Below, piece after piece: positions 48,789-56,984 of a stretch of 64,000 nucleotides of DNA (positions are counted from its first letter, which is position 1; each line of letters opens with the position of its first letter). Source of the DNA: Chitinophaga sancti. Its GTDB lineage: Bacteria > Bacteroidota > Bacteroidia > Chitinophagales > Chitinophagaceae. The position numbers and the translations under genes were made by a program. Location of the stretch: NCBI RefSeq assembly GCF_034087045.1, contig NZ_CP139247.1, positions 1,736,001 through 1,800,000 on the forward strand. The letters run 5' to 3'. The notes under the pieces are model-generated. The model was not told the DNA's origin, did no database searches, and saw nothing but the letters and a program-made list of their open reading frames with translations.

Positions 48789-49714
48789 GCAGGAAAGTAT
48801 TAATTACAGCTAAAGCGCACAATTACTTAATTGACAGGTTGGAAGAGAAGGGATTTGAGGTCAGCTACCAGCCTGCCATTACATACGAGGAGCTACTTGG
48901 AGCTATTCACGAATACGTAGGATTGATTGTAACCACCCGCATGAAGATAGACCAGCCTGTTATAAACCGTGCATCGCAATTGCAATGGATCGGGCGACTG
49001 GGCAGCGGTATGGAACTGATCGATGTAGCGTATGCGGAGAGCAAGGGTATTCATTGTGCGAGCAGTCCGGAAGGAAACAGGGAAGCGGTAGGTGAGCAGA
49101 TGGTTGGTATGCTGTTGTGTATGATGAACAATGTGCTGAAGAGTAACCTGGAATTGCGCCAGGGCATTTATGAAAGAGATGGGAACAGGGGTTTTGAAAT
49201 AGGAGGCCGCACGGTAGGCATTATTGGGTATGGTAATACTGGCAGTGCTTATGCACGCAAGCTGAGAGGCTTTGAGCCAAAGATCCTGGCTTATGATAAA
49301 TATAAAACCGGTTTCAGCAACGATTATGTACAGGAAGCGACAATGGAGCAACTGTTTGCCGAAGCTGAGATTGTGAGTGTGCACTTGCCACTGACAGCGG
49401 AAACCAAACACCTTGCGAACCTTGCCTTTTTCCGTTCCTTCCACAAACCTATCTGGTTCCTGAATGCGGCGAGGGGGAAGATCGTGCACACACCGGATCT
49501 GATCCAGGCGCTGGAAGAGGGGTTGCTGAGAGGGGCGGCACTGGATGTACAGGAGAATGAAAAGCTGGCTACTTACAGTCAGGAAGAGAAAGATCAGCTG
49601 CAAAAACTGCTGAATAACCCGAATGTAGTGATGACTCCGCACATAGCGGGATATACGCATGAGGCGAGCATTAATATGGCCAGGATTGTGTTAGAGAAAT
49701 TGCATGTGATATAG
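48785..49714 (+). CDS. D-2-hydroxyacid dehydrogenase (phosphoglycerate dehydrogenase-like)
   Basis: NAD-dependent oxidoreductase of 309 residues. The nucleotide-binding motif GYGNTG is at 148-153, with the acidic strand end LAYDKY. The catalytic Arg is in NAARGK, the Glu in DVQENE and the His in TPHIAGYTHEA. It lacks the C-terminal ACT domain of SerA, so its substrate could be phosphoglycerate, glyoxylate or another 2-oxoacid. It overlaps rsmA by 4 bp and is probably the last gene of that operon. Confidence 0.9.
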   Translation: MSRKVLITAKAHNYLIDRLEEKGFEVSYQPAITYEELLGAIHEYVGLIVTTRMKIDQPVINRASQLQWIGRLGSGMELIDVAYAESKGIHCASSPEGNREAVGEQMVGMLLCMMNNVLKSNLELRQGIYERDGNRGFEIGGRTVGIIGYGNTGSAYARKLRGFEPKILAYDKYKTGFSNDYVQEATMEQLFAEAEIVSVHLPLTAETKHLANLAFFRSFHKPIWFLNAARGKIVHTPDLIQALEEGLLRGAALDVQENEKLATYSQEEKDQLQKLLNNPNVVMTPHIAGYTHEASINMARIVLEKLHVI

Positions 49715-49825
49715 GCCTGCAGGGAGAATTTGTCATTAGGAATGCTTACAATTCAGGGGTGGCAGATTCATGTATTAGGATTACCCTATATGTGACATTC
49801 TTTAGGGGATTCAGCATTTTTTCGT

Positions 49826-49833
49826 TATATTTG
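49826..49833 (+). promoter_or_regulatory. -7 box of the greA promoter
   Basis: TATATTTG fits TAnnTTTG; transcription would start near 49840, leaving a leader of about 70 nt. Confidence 0.6.
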
Positions 49834-49849
49834 CTTTAATACAAATTTA

Positions 49850-49886
49850 CAACGCTTCTGTGCAAACGGGGGCGTTGATTTTTTTT
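49850..49886 (+). promoter_or_regulatory. Terminator-like hairpin in the greA leader (possible attenuator)
   Basis: CAACGC (49850-49855) pairs with GCGTTG (49872-49877) and is followed by ATTTTTTTTC. It lies between the predicted greA transcription start and its ATG, so part of the transcription may stop here. Confidence 0.5.
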
Positions 49887-49911
49887 CTTTATTCTTAAAC
49901 TAAATAACGTT

Positions 49912-50385
49912 ATGTCTGGTATTAACTACGTTACCAAGGAGACCCTGGACCAGATGCGTGAAGAGCTCAATTTCCTAAAAACAAAAGGCCGGGCAGAAAT
50001 TGCCAGGGCTATTTCGGAGGCCAGAGAGAAAGGTGACTTGAAGGAAAATGCGGAGTATGACGCAGCAAAAGAGGCGCAGGGTTTACATGAGGCCAAGCTG
50101 GCCACACTAGAGAATGCGATCGCTACTGCCAGAATAGTAGACGCAGAATCCATTGATACCTCCAAAGTATCTATTTTATGTAAAGTGACTATTACAAATG
50201 TAGGTACTAAGAAAACCGTGACCTATCAGTTGGTTTCGGAGAAAGAGGCGGACCTGAAAGCGAACAAGATCTCAGTGACTTCTCCCATTGGGAAGGGATT
50301 GCTAGGCAAAGTGATAGGTGATGTTGCAGAAATCTCTACTCCTAATGGTGTCATTAAATTCAAAGTAGAGGATATTACAATATAA
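49912..50385 (+). CDS. greA: Transcription elongation factor GreA
   Basis: Rescues backtracked RNA polymerase by stimulating transcript cleavage. The 157 residues show the N-terminal coiled-coil with the acidic tip GDLKENAEYD (41-50; Asp42 and Glu45 are the catalytic pair) and the C-terminal domain ending in FKVEDITI, with the conserved SPIGKGLLGKVIGD. It has its own promoter with an unusual leader hairpin and its own terminator. Confidence 0.97.
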   Translation: MSGINYVTKETLDQMREELNFLKTKGRAEIARAISEAREKGDLKENAEYDAAKEAQGLHEAKLATLENAIATARIVDAESIDTSKVSILCKVTITNVGTKKTVTYQLVSEKEADLKANKISVTSPIGKGLLGKVIGDVAEISTPNGVIKFKVEDITI

Positions 50386-50407
50386 TTATCTCTCTGAAGA
50401 TATCAGG

Positions 50408-50439
50408 GCCTTCCGAATCATGCGGAAGGCTTTTTTTTT
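50408..50439 (+). terminator. Terminator after greA
   Basis: Perfect 8-bp stem GCCTTCCG with its complement, 7-nt loop, followed by T9. Confidence 0.92.
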
Positions 50440-50468
50440 ACCTTTAAGGTTCTTTAAAAACCCGCATT

Positions 50469-50867
50469 ATGTCATCTGTTTTTACGAAAATCATCAACGG
50501 TGAAATTCCCAGCTACCGTATAGCTGAGAATGATAGTTTTTATGCTTTCCTGGATATTTTTCCATTAGTGAAGGGGCATACATTGATTGTTCCAAAGGTG
50601 GAGATAGACAAATTCTTCGATGTGACGGATGATTTGCTGGGCGAGTGGTTGTTGTTTGCTAAGCCAATTGCGCAGGCGATAGAGCATGCATTTCCATGCA
50701 ATCGTGTAGGTATGAGTGTGGTTGGTTTGGAAGTACCGCATGCGCATATGCATCTGATACCTATTAATTCAATTGACGACATGAACTTCCAGCGTCCTAA
50801 GCTCAAGCTGTCAGAAGCAGCGTTCAAGGCTATTCAGGAGCAGATTACAGCTGTCCTGGCACGTTAA
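50469..50867 (+). CDS. HIT family nucleotide hydrolase/transferase
   Basis: Small cytoplasmic protein of 132 residues of the histidine-triad (HinT-like) group, which hydrolyses nucleoside phosphoramidates and related compounds. The triad HAHMHLIP has its His residues at 91, 93 and 95. The N-terminal VFTKIINGEIPSYRI is typical. Its last 23 bp overlap the end of the convergent response regulator gene. Confidence 0.95.
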   Translation: MSSVFTKIINGEIPSYRIAENDSFYAFLDIFPLVKGHTLIVPKVEIDKFFDVTDDLLGEWLLFAKPIAQAIEHAFPCNRVGMSVVGLEVPHAHMHLIPINSIDDMNFQRPKLKLSEAAFKAIQEQITAVLAR

Positions 50868-51552
50868 AGCGGAAGCCTACACCATGGAGGGTTTCCAGCT
50901 TTACAGCGGGATCTGTTCTGAAATGTTTCCTCAGCTTGGTAATGAACACGTCCATACTTCGGCCCAGGAAATAGTCATCTTTGCCCCAAACGTGGAAGAG
51001 GATCTCTTCTCTTTTCAGCGTTTTGTTAGCATTATCGCAAAGGTATTTGAGCAGGTCAGCTTCTTTTTGTGTAAGCGTGCTGGAAACCTCTCCGTTCTTT
51101 TCGCGAAGAATGAGGTCATTATAGTCAAAGGTGAGTTTGCCGATGTTATACTGCGTGCGTTTCTCTGTCGTAGTGTTTACGGCACTCTTGGTTCTTTTCA
51201 GGAATACTTCAATGCGCAGCAAGAGTTCCTGCATGCTGAATGGTTTGGTAATATAGTCGTCAGCTCCTGTTTTAAATCCTTTAATTTTATCTTCATCCAT
51301 TGCTTTCGAGGTGAGAAAGAGGATAGGAATGAAGTCGTTTTTTCTCCGGATTTGTTCTGCCAGTGTGAAACCGTCTTTTTTGGGCATTACCACATCCAGT
51401 AAACATATGTCAAAGGTTCGTAACTGGAACTGCTCCCAGGCCATTTGTCCGTCTGTGCTATGTACCACATCGTAGCCTGCTTCTTCTAACCGCTTCTTTG
51501 TTACCGCACCAACATTTTGATCATCTTCCACCAATAGGATTCTTGCTTTCAT
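50845..51552 (-). CDS. Orphan OmpR-family response regulator, RprY-like
   Basis: Receiver plus winged-helix regulator of 235 residues. The acidic pair is in ILLVEDDQN, the phosphorylation site in ICLLDVVMP, and the Lys in YITKPFS. The output domain has GRSMDVFITKLRKHF, as in RprY-type regulators of Bacteroidota. No kinase gene is adjacent. It is closely similar in layout to the regulator at 54158. The start at 51552 (MKARILLVEDD) is natural; a start at 51603 would add unrelated residues. The 3' end overlaps the convergent HIT gene by 23 bp. Confidence 0.93.
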   Translation of the reverse strand: MKARILLVEDDQNVGAVTKKRLEEAGYDVVHSTDGQMAWEQFQLRTFDICLLDVVMPKKDGFTLAEQIRRKNDFIPILFLTSKAMDEDKIKGFKTGADDYITKPFSMQELLLRIEVFLKRTKSAVNTTTEKRTQYNIGKLTFDYNDLILREKNGEVSSTLTQKEADLLKYLCDNANKTLKREEILFHVWGKDDYFLGRSMDVFITKLRKHFRTDPAVKLETLHGVGFRFNVPGQL

Positions 51553-51575
51553 AGCTTGATGCTGATTATATAAAA

Positions 51576-51594
51576 TACCATAGTTTATGGTGTA
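51576..51594. promoter_or_regulatory. Inverted repeat upstream of the regulator gene, possible operator
   Basis: ACCATA and TATGGT face each other across GTT, with partial extension on both sides. It lies about 25-40 bp upstream of the start codon, where autoregulation could act. Weak evidence. Confidence 0.3.
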
Positions 51595-51695
51595 TAGCTC
51601 CATGTGTCGTCAGGGGGAGCGAGTTATGAAGATTTTGATTCAAAGTAAATACAATTTATTAACTTCTGGAAAAACCTATACGCTAATCCCTATAA

Positions 51696-52256
51696 TTAAC
51701 CGACTATCCGACCAGGATTTTTTTGTAGAAACGCGTCCCAACCCTTTGCCTTGCTGGTATCGGGCATGACGCTGGACTCCTGGAAAAAATGGCAGACGGC
51801 CACTGCGACAGCATCTGTAGCATCCAGATAATCAGGGCGTTCCGAAAATTTCAGGATTCTTTGGAGCATTTGCCAGATTTGTTCTTTACCAGCATTACCG
51901 TTGCCGGTAATGGACTGTTTTATTTTTTTGGGTGAATACTCAGTTACTTGTACGCCGGCCTGCATGGCAGTAGCGATAGCCACCCCCTGTGCCCTGCCCA
52001 GTTTGAGCATACTTTGTACGTTCTTACCAAAGAAAGGGGCCTCGATTGCGCAGGTAGCCGGTTTATGCAAGCGTATCAGTTCATTTACACGGGCGTGTAT
52101 CAATTGCAACCGTTCGTAGTGATCTTTGTGACGGGATAGTTTTAACACATCCATTTCCAGCAGGCTGGCTTTCGTCCCTTCCACCAGAATGAGCCCGTAG
52201 CCCATTACCAATGTACCCGGATCAATACCGAGAATTATTTTCGACTTGTTTGCCAA
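51696..52256 (-). CDS. ruvC: Holliday junction resolvase RuvC
   Basis: Endonuclease that cuts Holliday junctions bound by RuvAB. The nuclease acidic residues are visible: Asp in ILGIDPGT near the start, Glu in CAIEAPFFG and the Asp pair in YLDATDAVAVAVCH. No ATG is available; the frame begins with several TTG codons. I choose the TTG at 52256 (reading MANKSKIILGIDPG), which gives 186 residues, the normal length; TTG 52316 would add 20 residues that run into the opposed gene. A -7 box lies 36 bp upstream. ruvB is 6.5 kb away. Confidence 0.9.
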   Translation of the reverse strand: MANKSKIILGIDPGTLVMGYGLILVEGTKASLLEMDVLKLSRHKDHYERLQLIHARVNELIRLHKPATCAIEAPFFGKNVQSMLKLGRAQGVAIATAMQAGVQVTEYSPKKIKQSITGNGNAGKEQIWQMLQRILKFSERPDYLDATDAVAVAVCHFFQESSVMPDTSKAKGWDAFLQKNPGRIVG

Positions 52257-52264
52257 CCACAGTT

Positions 52265-52272
52265 TATTTTTG
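52265..52272 (+). promoter_or_regulatory. -7 box before the flippase-like gene
   Basis: TATTTTTG fits TAnnTTTG. The predicted transcript starts near 52279, just before the proposed start codon at 52288. Confidence 0.45.
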
Positions 52273-52287
52273 CCAAAATCTTGATGT

Positions 52288-53280
52288 CTGAACAAAAATA
52301 CCAAAATAATTCTCAATTACCTGCTGGGGGCAGTCCTTTTTACCTGGTTAGCCTGGTCCATTTATAACCAACTGCTCCACCAACCTAATTTAAAGAGTTC
52401 TCTTCAGCAAATGGTAGATACCCTTGAGCGTAAAGGCGTTGTGGCCATGCTGGTGGTATTGGTAGGCATGCTGGTCAACTGGGGGCTGGAAGCCCGCAAG
52501 TGGCAAATGCTGATCAAACCTCTTCAACCCATGTCGTTCCTTCGTGCGTTCAGGGCTATACTTTCCGGAGTCTCATTTTCCATCAACACACCTAACCGAA
52601 TCGGAGAATATGGGGGGCGGGTACTCTATGTCCGTAATAATAGAAGCAAATTAAAGGCAATTGCTGCAACAATGGTGGGCAGCTTTAGCCAGCTCATAGT
52701 TACTATTATCTTTGGGTTAACTGGCTTTATTTACTTTGTGGCTAACTTCACGCCAGTCAGGGCTGAGCATAGTACTGGCTATTCCATATGGGAAAAAATA
52801 TCGTTTGGAGTGCTCCTGATAATTTGTGGCTTGATCATATTGTTATATTTTCGGCTGCAGATTATTCTATCAATCTTTGAAAGAATACCATTGTTAAGGA
52901 AGGCCCGGATTTTTGTCCAAATAATTGTTCGTTACTCCAATACAGACCTCGAACACTTATTGCTCCTCTCGGCCTTACGGTATGTGGTCTTCTCGGCACA
53001 GTATTTGATTTTGCTAAACACATTGGGCGTTGAAATGCTGTGGTGGCAAGGATTTTTGATGAACGCTGTCATTTATCTCGTTATGGCTATGGTTCCAACC
53101 ATCGCCATCGCGGAACTGGGTCTGAGAGGCAAAATAAGCCTGTATTTCATGGGATTCCTCAGTATGAACAGTCCTGCTATCATAGCTGCAACCGTCATTA
53201 TCTGGCTGGTCAACCTTGTGCTGCCGGCCGTTTTAGGTAGTGTGCTGTTGCTGGGAATTAAGATTTTTAAGGAAAAATAG
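52288..53280 (+). CDS. Lysylphosphatidylglycerol synthase/UPF0104-type membrane protein
   Basis: Polytopic inner-membrane protein of the flippase-like group around MprF, without a catalytic transferase domain. Conserved stretches include LGLEARKWQ-like NWGLEARKWQML, SGVSFSINTPNRIGEYGGR and AIAELGLRGK. The first in-frame ATG is at 52411, but the open frame continues upstream through a clear first membrane helix (YLLGAVLFTWLAWSIYNQLL), and homologues include it. Upstream it is bounded by TGA at 52282, leaving CTG 52288, ATA or ATT as starts. I suggest CTG, with low certainty. The DUF3108 gene follows by 8 bp. Confidence 0.75.
   Translation: MNKNTKIILNYLLGAVLFTWLAWSIYNQLLHQPNLKSSLQQMVDTLERKGVVAMLVVLVGMLVNWGLEARKWQMLIKPLQPMSFLRAFRAILSGVSFSINTPNRIGEYGGRVLYVRNNRSKLKAIAATMVGSFSQLIVTIIFGLTGFIYFVANFTPVRAEHSTGYSIWEKISFGVLLIICGLIILLYFRLQIILSIFERIPLLRKARIFVQIIVRYSNTDLEHLLLLSALRYVVFSAQYLILLNTLGVEMLWWQGFLMNAVIYLVMAMVPTIAIAELGLRGKISLYFMGFLSMNSPAIIAATVIIWLVNLVLPAVLGSVLLLGIKIFKEK
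52293..52300 (-). promoter_or_regulatory. -7 box before ruvC
   Basis: Minus strand reads TATTTTTG; it lies inside the opposed gene, about 36 bp before the proposed ruvC TTG. Confidence 0.4.
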
Positions 53281-53288
53281 CTTCGTCA

Positions 53289-54080
53289 ATGCGGTTCATT
53301 CTACTCACAGTTGTTTTTAGTCTGGCCATTATCCGCCCCCTGTATGCCCAAAACGATTTTTGCGGTATCACGAATACCAGCTTTAAAGCAGGCGAGAGTA
53401 TCACGTTCAAAGTTTTCTATACCCTGGGAAGAGTATATATTGGTGCAGGTGAAGCTACGTTTAACTGTAATCTAGAAAAGTTCAACGGCAAAGACGTTTA
53501 CCACATCTCCGCAGAAGGTAAGACTTACAGAACCTACGACTGGTTCTTTAAGGTCCGCGACAGATACCAGAGCTTTATAGATACTGCCAATATGATGCCC
53601 ATGAAGTTCCTCCGCGATGTAGAGGAAGGCGGGTACCGGCTCCACAATGATGTAACCTTTTATCAGGCACAGCATACCGCAGTCAGCACCAAAGGCAGTT
53701 ACAAGGTGCCCCCCTGTGTGCAGGACGTGATCAGCGCTATCTACTACGCCCGTAATATTGATTTTAATAAATATAAGCCAGGCGATAAGATCCCTTTCAA
53801 TATGTTCCTCGATGACAAGGTGTACAACATCTATGTACGCTATATTGGTAAGGAAATCGTCGAAACCAAGTTCGGTAAGTTCCGGGCTATCCGGTTCGCC
53901 CCCCTGCTGCTGCAAGGTTCCATGTTCGAAGGCGGAGAGAAAATGAGCGTATGGGTAAGTGACGATGGCAATAAGATCCCCCTCCGTATTGATAGTCCCA
54001 TTTCCGTGGGTAGTATTAAGGTAGATATGATCGGGTACAAGAATATTCGCTATCCATTTTCCTCTCTCATCTCAAAATAA
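53289..54080 (+). CDS. DUF3108 secreted protein
   Basis: A signal peptide (to PLYAQ) is followed by 240 beta-rich residues without membrane segments. The segments ESITFKVFYTLGRVYIGAGEATF and IPLRIDSPISVGSIKVDMIGYKN match DUF3108, a periplasmic family of unknown role. It follows the flippase-like gene by 8 bp and shares its operon, which suggests a link to envelope lipid or sugar transfer (inference). Confidence 0.86.
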   Translation: MRFILLTVVFSLAIIRPLYAQNDFCGITNTSFKAGESITFKVFYTLGRVYIGAGEATFNCNLEKFNGKDVYHISAEGKTYRTYDWFFKVRDRYQSFIDTANMMPMKFLRDVEEGGYRLHNDVTFYQAQHTAVSTKGSYKVPPCVQDVISAIYYARNIDFNKYKPGDKIPFNMFLDDKVYNIYVRYIGKEIVETKFGKFRAIRFAPLLLQGSMFEGGEKMSVWVSDDGNKIPLRIDSPISVGSIKVDMIGYKNIRYPFSSLISK

Positions 54081-54124
54081 TCCCATTTGGGCTTATTTTA
54101 ACTTTATGTGAACATCTGACTAAC

Positions 54125-54132
54125 TATATTTG
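54125..54132 (+). promoter_or_regulatory. -7 box before the second RprY-like regulator
   Basis: TATATTTG fits TAnnTTTG, 25 bp before the ATG at 54158. Confidence 0.55.
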
Positions 54133-54157
54133 TTTGTACATTAATACTTTATTATAT

Positions 54158-54859
54158 ATGGAAGAACGTAAACCAAAGATATTACTGGCAGAAGATGATA
54201 CCAACCTGGGTATGGTGCTCAAAAATTATCTTGAACTGAACGATTATGACGTGGAGCTGTGCCGTGATGGCATTCTGGCGCTGGCTGCCTTCAGAAGGGA
54301 GAAATTTGACATTTGCCTGCTGGATATCATGATGCCTAATATGGATGGTTTTAAACTAGCCGAGGAAATCCGGGATGTAGATCCGGATATTCCTTTATTC
54401 TTCCTCTCTGCCAAAACAATGAAAGAAGACATCATCCAGGGTTATAAGCTGGGTGCTGATGACTATATTGCCAAGCCATTTGACAGCGAACTACTCCTGT
54501 TGAAGATCAAAGCGATCCTGAAAAGAAACCAGGAACTGAACAGCAAAGAGGAAGAGGTACACGAATTTAAAATAGGCCGTTACGAATTCAATGCCCGCCT
54601 GCGTACCCTGACCCGCGATGGCGAAACACATACGCTCTCTCCAAAAGAGAACGAACTGTTACGCATGCTGTGCGAGCATAAGAATGACCTGCTGCCGCGT
54701 GAACTGGCGCTGAAAAAGATATGGGGCAGCGATACTTATTTCAACGGTCGTAGTATGGACGTGTATATCGCCAAGCTGCGCAAATACCTGAAGGAAGATT
54801 CGAATATTGAAATCGTGAACATTCATGGTAATGGTTTCCGCCTGGTGGTGAAAGATTAA
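54158..54859 (+). CDS. Orphan OmpR-family response regulator, RprY-like (second copy)
   Basis: The 233 residues have the acidic pair in ILLAEDDTN, phosphorylation Asp in ICLLDIMMP, Lys in YIAKPFD, and a winged helix with GRSMDVYIAKLRKYL and HGNGFRLVVK. It is a clear paralogue of the regulator at 50845-51552 (same domain lengths, same output motif) and also lacks an adjacent kinase. The start is the ATG at 54158; the frame is open from a TTG at 54134 inside the promoter. A terminator follows. Confidence 0.94.
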   Translation: MEERKPKILLAEDDTNLGMVLKNYLELNDYDVELCRDGILALAAFRREKFDICLLDIMMPNMDGFKLAEEIRDVDPDIPLFFLSAKTMKEDIIQGYKLGADDYIAKPFDSELLLLKIKAILKRNQELNSKEEEVHEFKIGRYEFNARLRTLTRDGETHTLSPKENELLRMLCEHKNDLLPRELALKKIWGSDTYFNGRSMDVYIAKLRKYLKEDSNIEIVNIHGNGFRLVVKD

Positions 54860-54877
54860 GACTTTAAAATAGCTCTG

Positions 54878-54922
54878 AGGCTGACTGAAAAGATTCGTAT
54901 CTTTTCAGTCAGCCTTATTTTT
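54878..54922 (+). terminator. Terminator whose tail doubles as the next promoter's -7 box
   Basis: A perfect 17-bp stem (54878-54894 and 54899-54915, loop TCGT) is followed by TTATTTTTG. That tail is also a -7 box for the next gene. Confidence 0.85.
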
Positions 54923-54923
54923 G
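54916..54923 (+). promoter_or_regulatory. -7 box of the CusRS-like pair
   Basis: TATTTTTG fits TAnnTTTG and ends 7 bp before the ATG at 54931, implying a leaderless mRNA. Confidence 0.55.
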
Positions 54924-54930
54924 ATAGCGC

Positions 54931-55623
54931 ATGAAATTATTGTTAATAGAGGACGAACCGGCAGTTGTATCCTTCATACACCGATATCTTACCGAAGCAG
55001 GATATGATGTGACTGTAGCCATGGATGGGCCTACCGGTCTGCAAATGGCCTTAGAACATCCGTTTCAGCTCATCATACTCGATGTGATGCTACCGGGCAT
55101 GAGTGGAATTGCCGTGTGCAAGGAGCTGCGCACCCAACAAAATAAGACCCCCATCCTGATGCTCACCGCACTGGGTTCTACGGAGAATGTAGTATCCGGA
55201 CTGGATAGCGGGGCAGATGATTACCTGATCAAACCCTTCAAACAGGCGGAACTGCTGGCCCGGATCCGCTCCTTATTAAGAAGACAACCGGACAATACTG
55301 TCGCCGTTCTACCTGCTGCCAACCTGCTTAAACTCGCTGACCTGGAACTGAATACAGATACTAAAAGCGCCAGCCGTAGCGGGGAAAGTATCACGCTCAC
55401 TGCTACAGAATACCGGTTGCTGGAATATTTTCTGCGCAATCCCCGTCGTGTGTTGTCAAGAATGGAGATCCTGGAAAATGTGTGGGGCATCGACTTTAAT
55501 ATGAATACCAAAGTAGTGGATGTATATGTGAATTACCTCCGCAAGAAAGTAAACCGCAAAGACCTGCCAGCCCTTATCCAGACTGTGGTTGGTATGGGTT
55601 ATATGCTGAAAGAAGAAGCATGA
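54931..55623 (+). CDS. OmpR-family response regulator (CusR-like)
   Basis: Regulator of 230 residues starting MKLLLIEDEPAVV. Phosphorylation Asp in LIILDVMLPG, Lys in YLIKPFK, winged helix with EYRLLEYFLRNPRRVLSR, VVDVYVNYLRKKV and VVGMGYMLKE. It overlaps the kinase gene by 4 bp, so the two are coupled. The metal-responsive name CusR only reflects subfamily resemblance; the signal is not known. Confidence 0.94.
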   Translation: MKLLLIEDEPAVVSFIHRYLTEAGYDVTVAMDGPTGLQMALEHPFQLIILDVMLPGMSGIAVCKELRTQQNKTPILMLTALGSTENVVSGLDSGADDYLIKPFKQAELLARIRSLLRRQPDNTVAVLPAANLLKLADLELNTDTKSASRSGESITLTATEYRLLEYFLRNPRRVLSRMEILENVWGIDFNMNTKVVDVYVNYLRKKVNRKDLPALIQTVVGMGYMLKEEA

Positions 55624-56984
55624 GTATACGTGTCAAAATACTGATCCTTTTTACTGCGCTGACAGTTTTTATTATCACGCTGATAGCTGGTGGTGCTTAC
55701 TTTCTCGCCAATCAATACTCTTTTACTGACTTTTATAAACGTCTTGAAATACGCGCCATCGTTGCTGCGCGTGCTGCCCTGATCAAAGACAGAGATAACA
55801 GTGCTACCTATACGGAAATCCGTAATGAGCACCTGGAACGTATGCCATATGAAAAAGAATACTTCCTGAAACTGGATAAGGAAGGGCATTTTAACCGCCC
55901 CACTTCATTGGCTTCCCTGCCCGGTTCCTTCTTTGAAATGGTACAGTTGCAGGGGAAAGCGAATCATCGTAGTGGTGATATGTTCTTTACTGGTGTTGAA
56001 TTTGGCTCAGATCCTGACCGCTATATCGTGATTGTCTCTGCCCGCAATGACTTTGGCCGCCGTTACATGGCGGATCTGAAGCACGTACTGACCATTTGCC
56101 TGGGTACTGCCGGTATACTGGTGCTGGCAGCGGGGTTCTTCTTTTCAAGATACATTCTGCAACCCGTAAGGGTCATGACTGCCCAGGTAAAAAATATCAG
56201 GGCCCATAACCTTCACCTGCGGCTGGATCCGCCTGATAGTAACGATGAGATGTTCGAACTGGCACAGACGTTCAATAACATGCTGGACAGGCTGGAAACG
56301 GCTTTCGAAACACAGAACAACTTTGTAAGTAATGCCTCTCATGAACTGGGAACACCGCTCACCGCTATCATTGGAGAAGCGGAACTGGCACTGAATAAGC
56401 AACGCTCAGATGCGGAATACAGGCAGTCTATACAAGTAATACTGGGAGAAGCTGAACGCCTGGAACACATTACGAAGAGCTTGCTGCGCCTTGCCCAGAC
56501 AGGGTTTGGTGGTAAAGGCCAACAACGCGAACGGATACGGGTGGATGAACTGATCTTCTCTGTAAAAGATACCATCGACCAGATCAATCCTGAAAATCAA
56601 GTAGAAATAGATTATTCCATGTTGCCGGAAGATGAGGCAAAGCTTTTCATCCTGGGAGATGCGCAGTTATTGCACCTGGCATTCAGCAATATTGTACAGA
56701 ATGCCTGCAAGTATTCTGATAACCACCCGGTGAGTGTGGCTTTGGCCGCTACTGATACCAATATTATCCTGTTGATCCAGGATCAGGGGATAGGTATTCC
56801 TGCATCTGAATTGCCATTTATCTATGATCCTTTCTTCCGCGCGTCTAATACTAGTGGTTATAAAGGATATGGTATCGGGTTGCCATTATCCCGTAATATC
56901 ATCCGTCTGCACGGGGGCAATATCATTGTAAACAGCCAGCAAGGCAAGGGAACAGAGATACGGATCACCCTGCCGGTAGCGTAG
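55620..56984 (+). CDS. Sensor histidine kinase with HAMP domain (CusS-like)
   Basis: The 454 residues have two membrane segments (near residues 7-28 and 158-178) enclosing a periplasmic sensor of about 130 residues, then a HAMP domain (YILQPVRVMTAQVKNI), H-box NASHELGTPLTAIIGEAE, N-box NIVQNACKYS, G1 IQDQGIGIP and G2 GYGIGLPLS. The H-box has Gly where Arg or Lys is usual. It partners the overlapping regulator. Likely control targets include the adjacent gene at 57104, before which an array of phased repeats lies. Confidence 0.94.
   Translation: MSIRVKILILFTALTVFIITLIAGGAYFLANQYSFTDFYKRLEIRAIVAARAALIKDRDNSATYTEIRNEHLERMPYEKEYFLKLDKEGHFNRPTSLASLPGSFFEMVQLQGKANHRSGDMFFTGVEFGSDPDRYIVIVSARNDFGRRYMADLKHVLTICLGTAGILVLAAGFFFSRYILQPVRVMTAQVKNIRAHNLHLRLDPPDSNDEMFELAQTFNNMLDRLETAFETQNNFVSNASHELGTPLTAIIGEAELALNKQRSDAEYRQSIQVILGEAERLEHITKSLLRLAQTGFGGKGQQRERIRVDELIFSVKDTIDQINPENQVEIDYSMLPEDEAKLFILGDAQLLHLAFSNIVQNACKYSDNHPVSVALAATDTNIILLIQDQGIGIPASELPFIYDPFFRASNTSGYKGYGIGLPLSRNIIRLHGGNIIVNSQQGKGTEIRITLPVA

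Noticed and set aside
56330..56370. Gly in the H-box (HELGTPL) of the CusS-like kinase as a sign of inactivity
   Set aside because: The phosphoacceptor His and the other boxes are intact, and as I recall this variant is common in Bacteroidota kinases.
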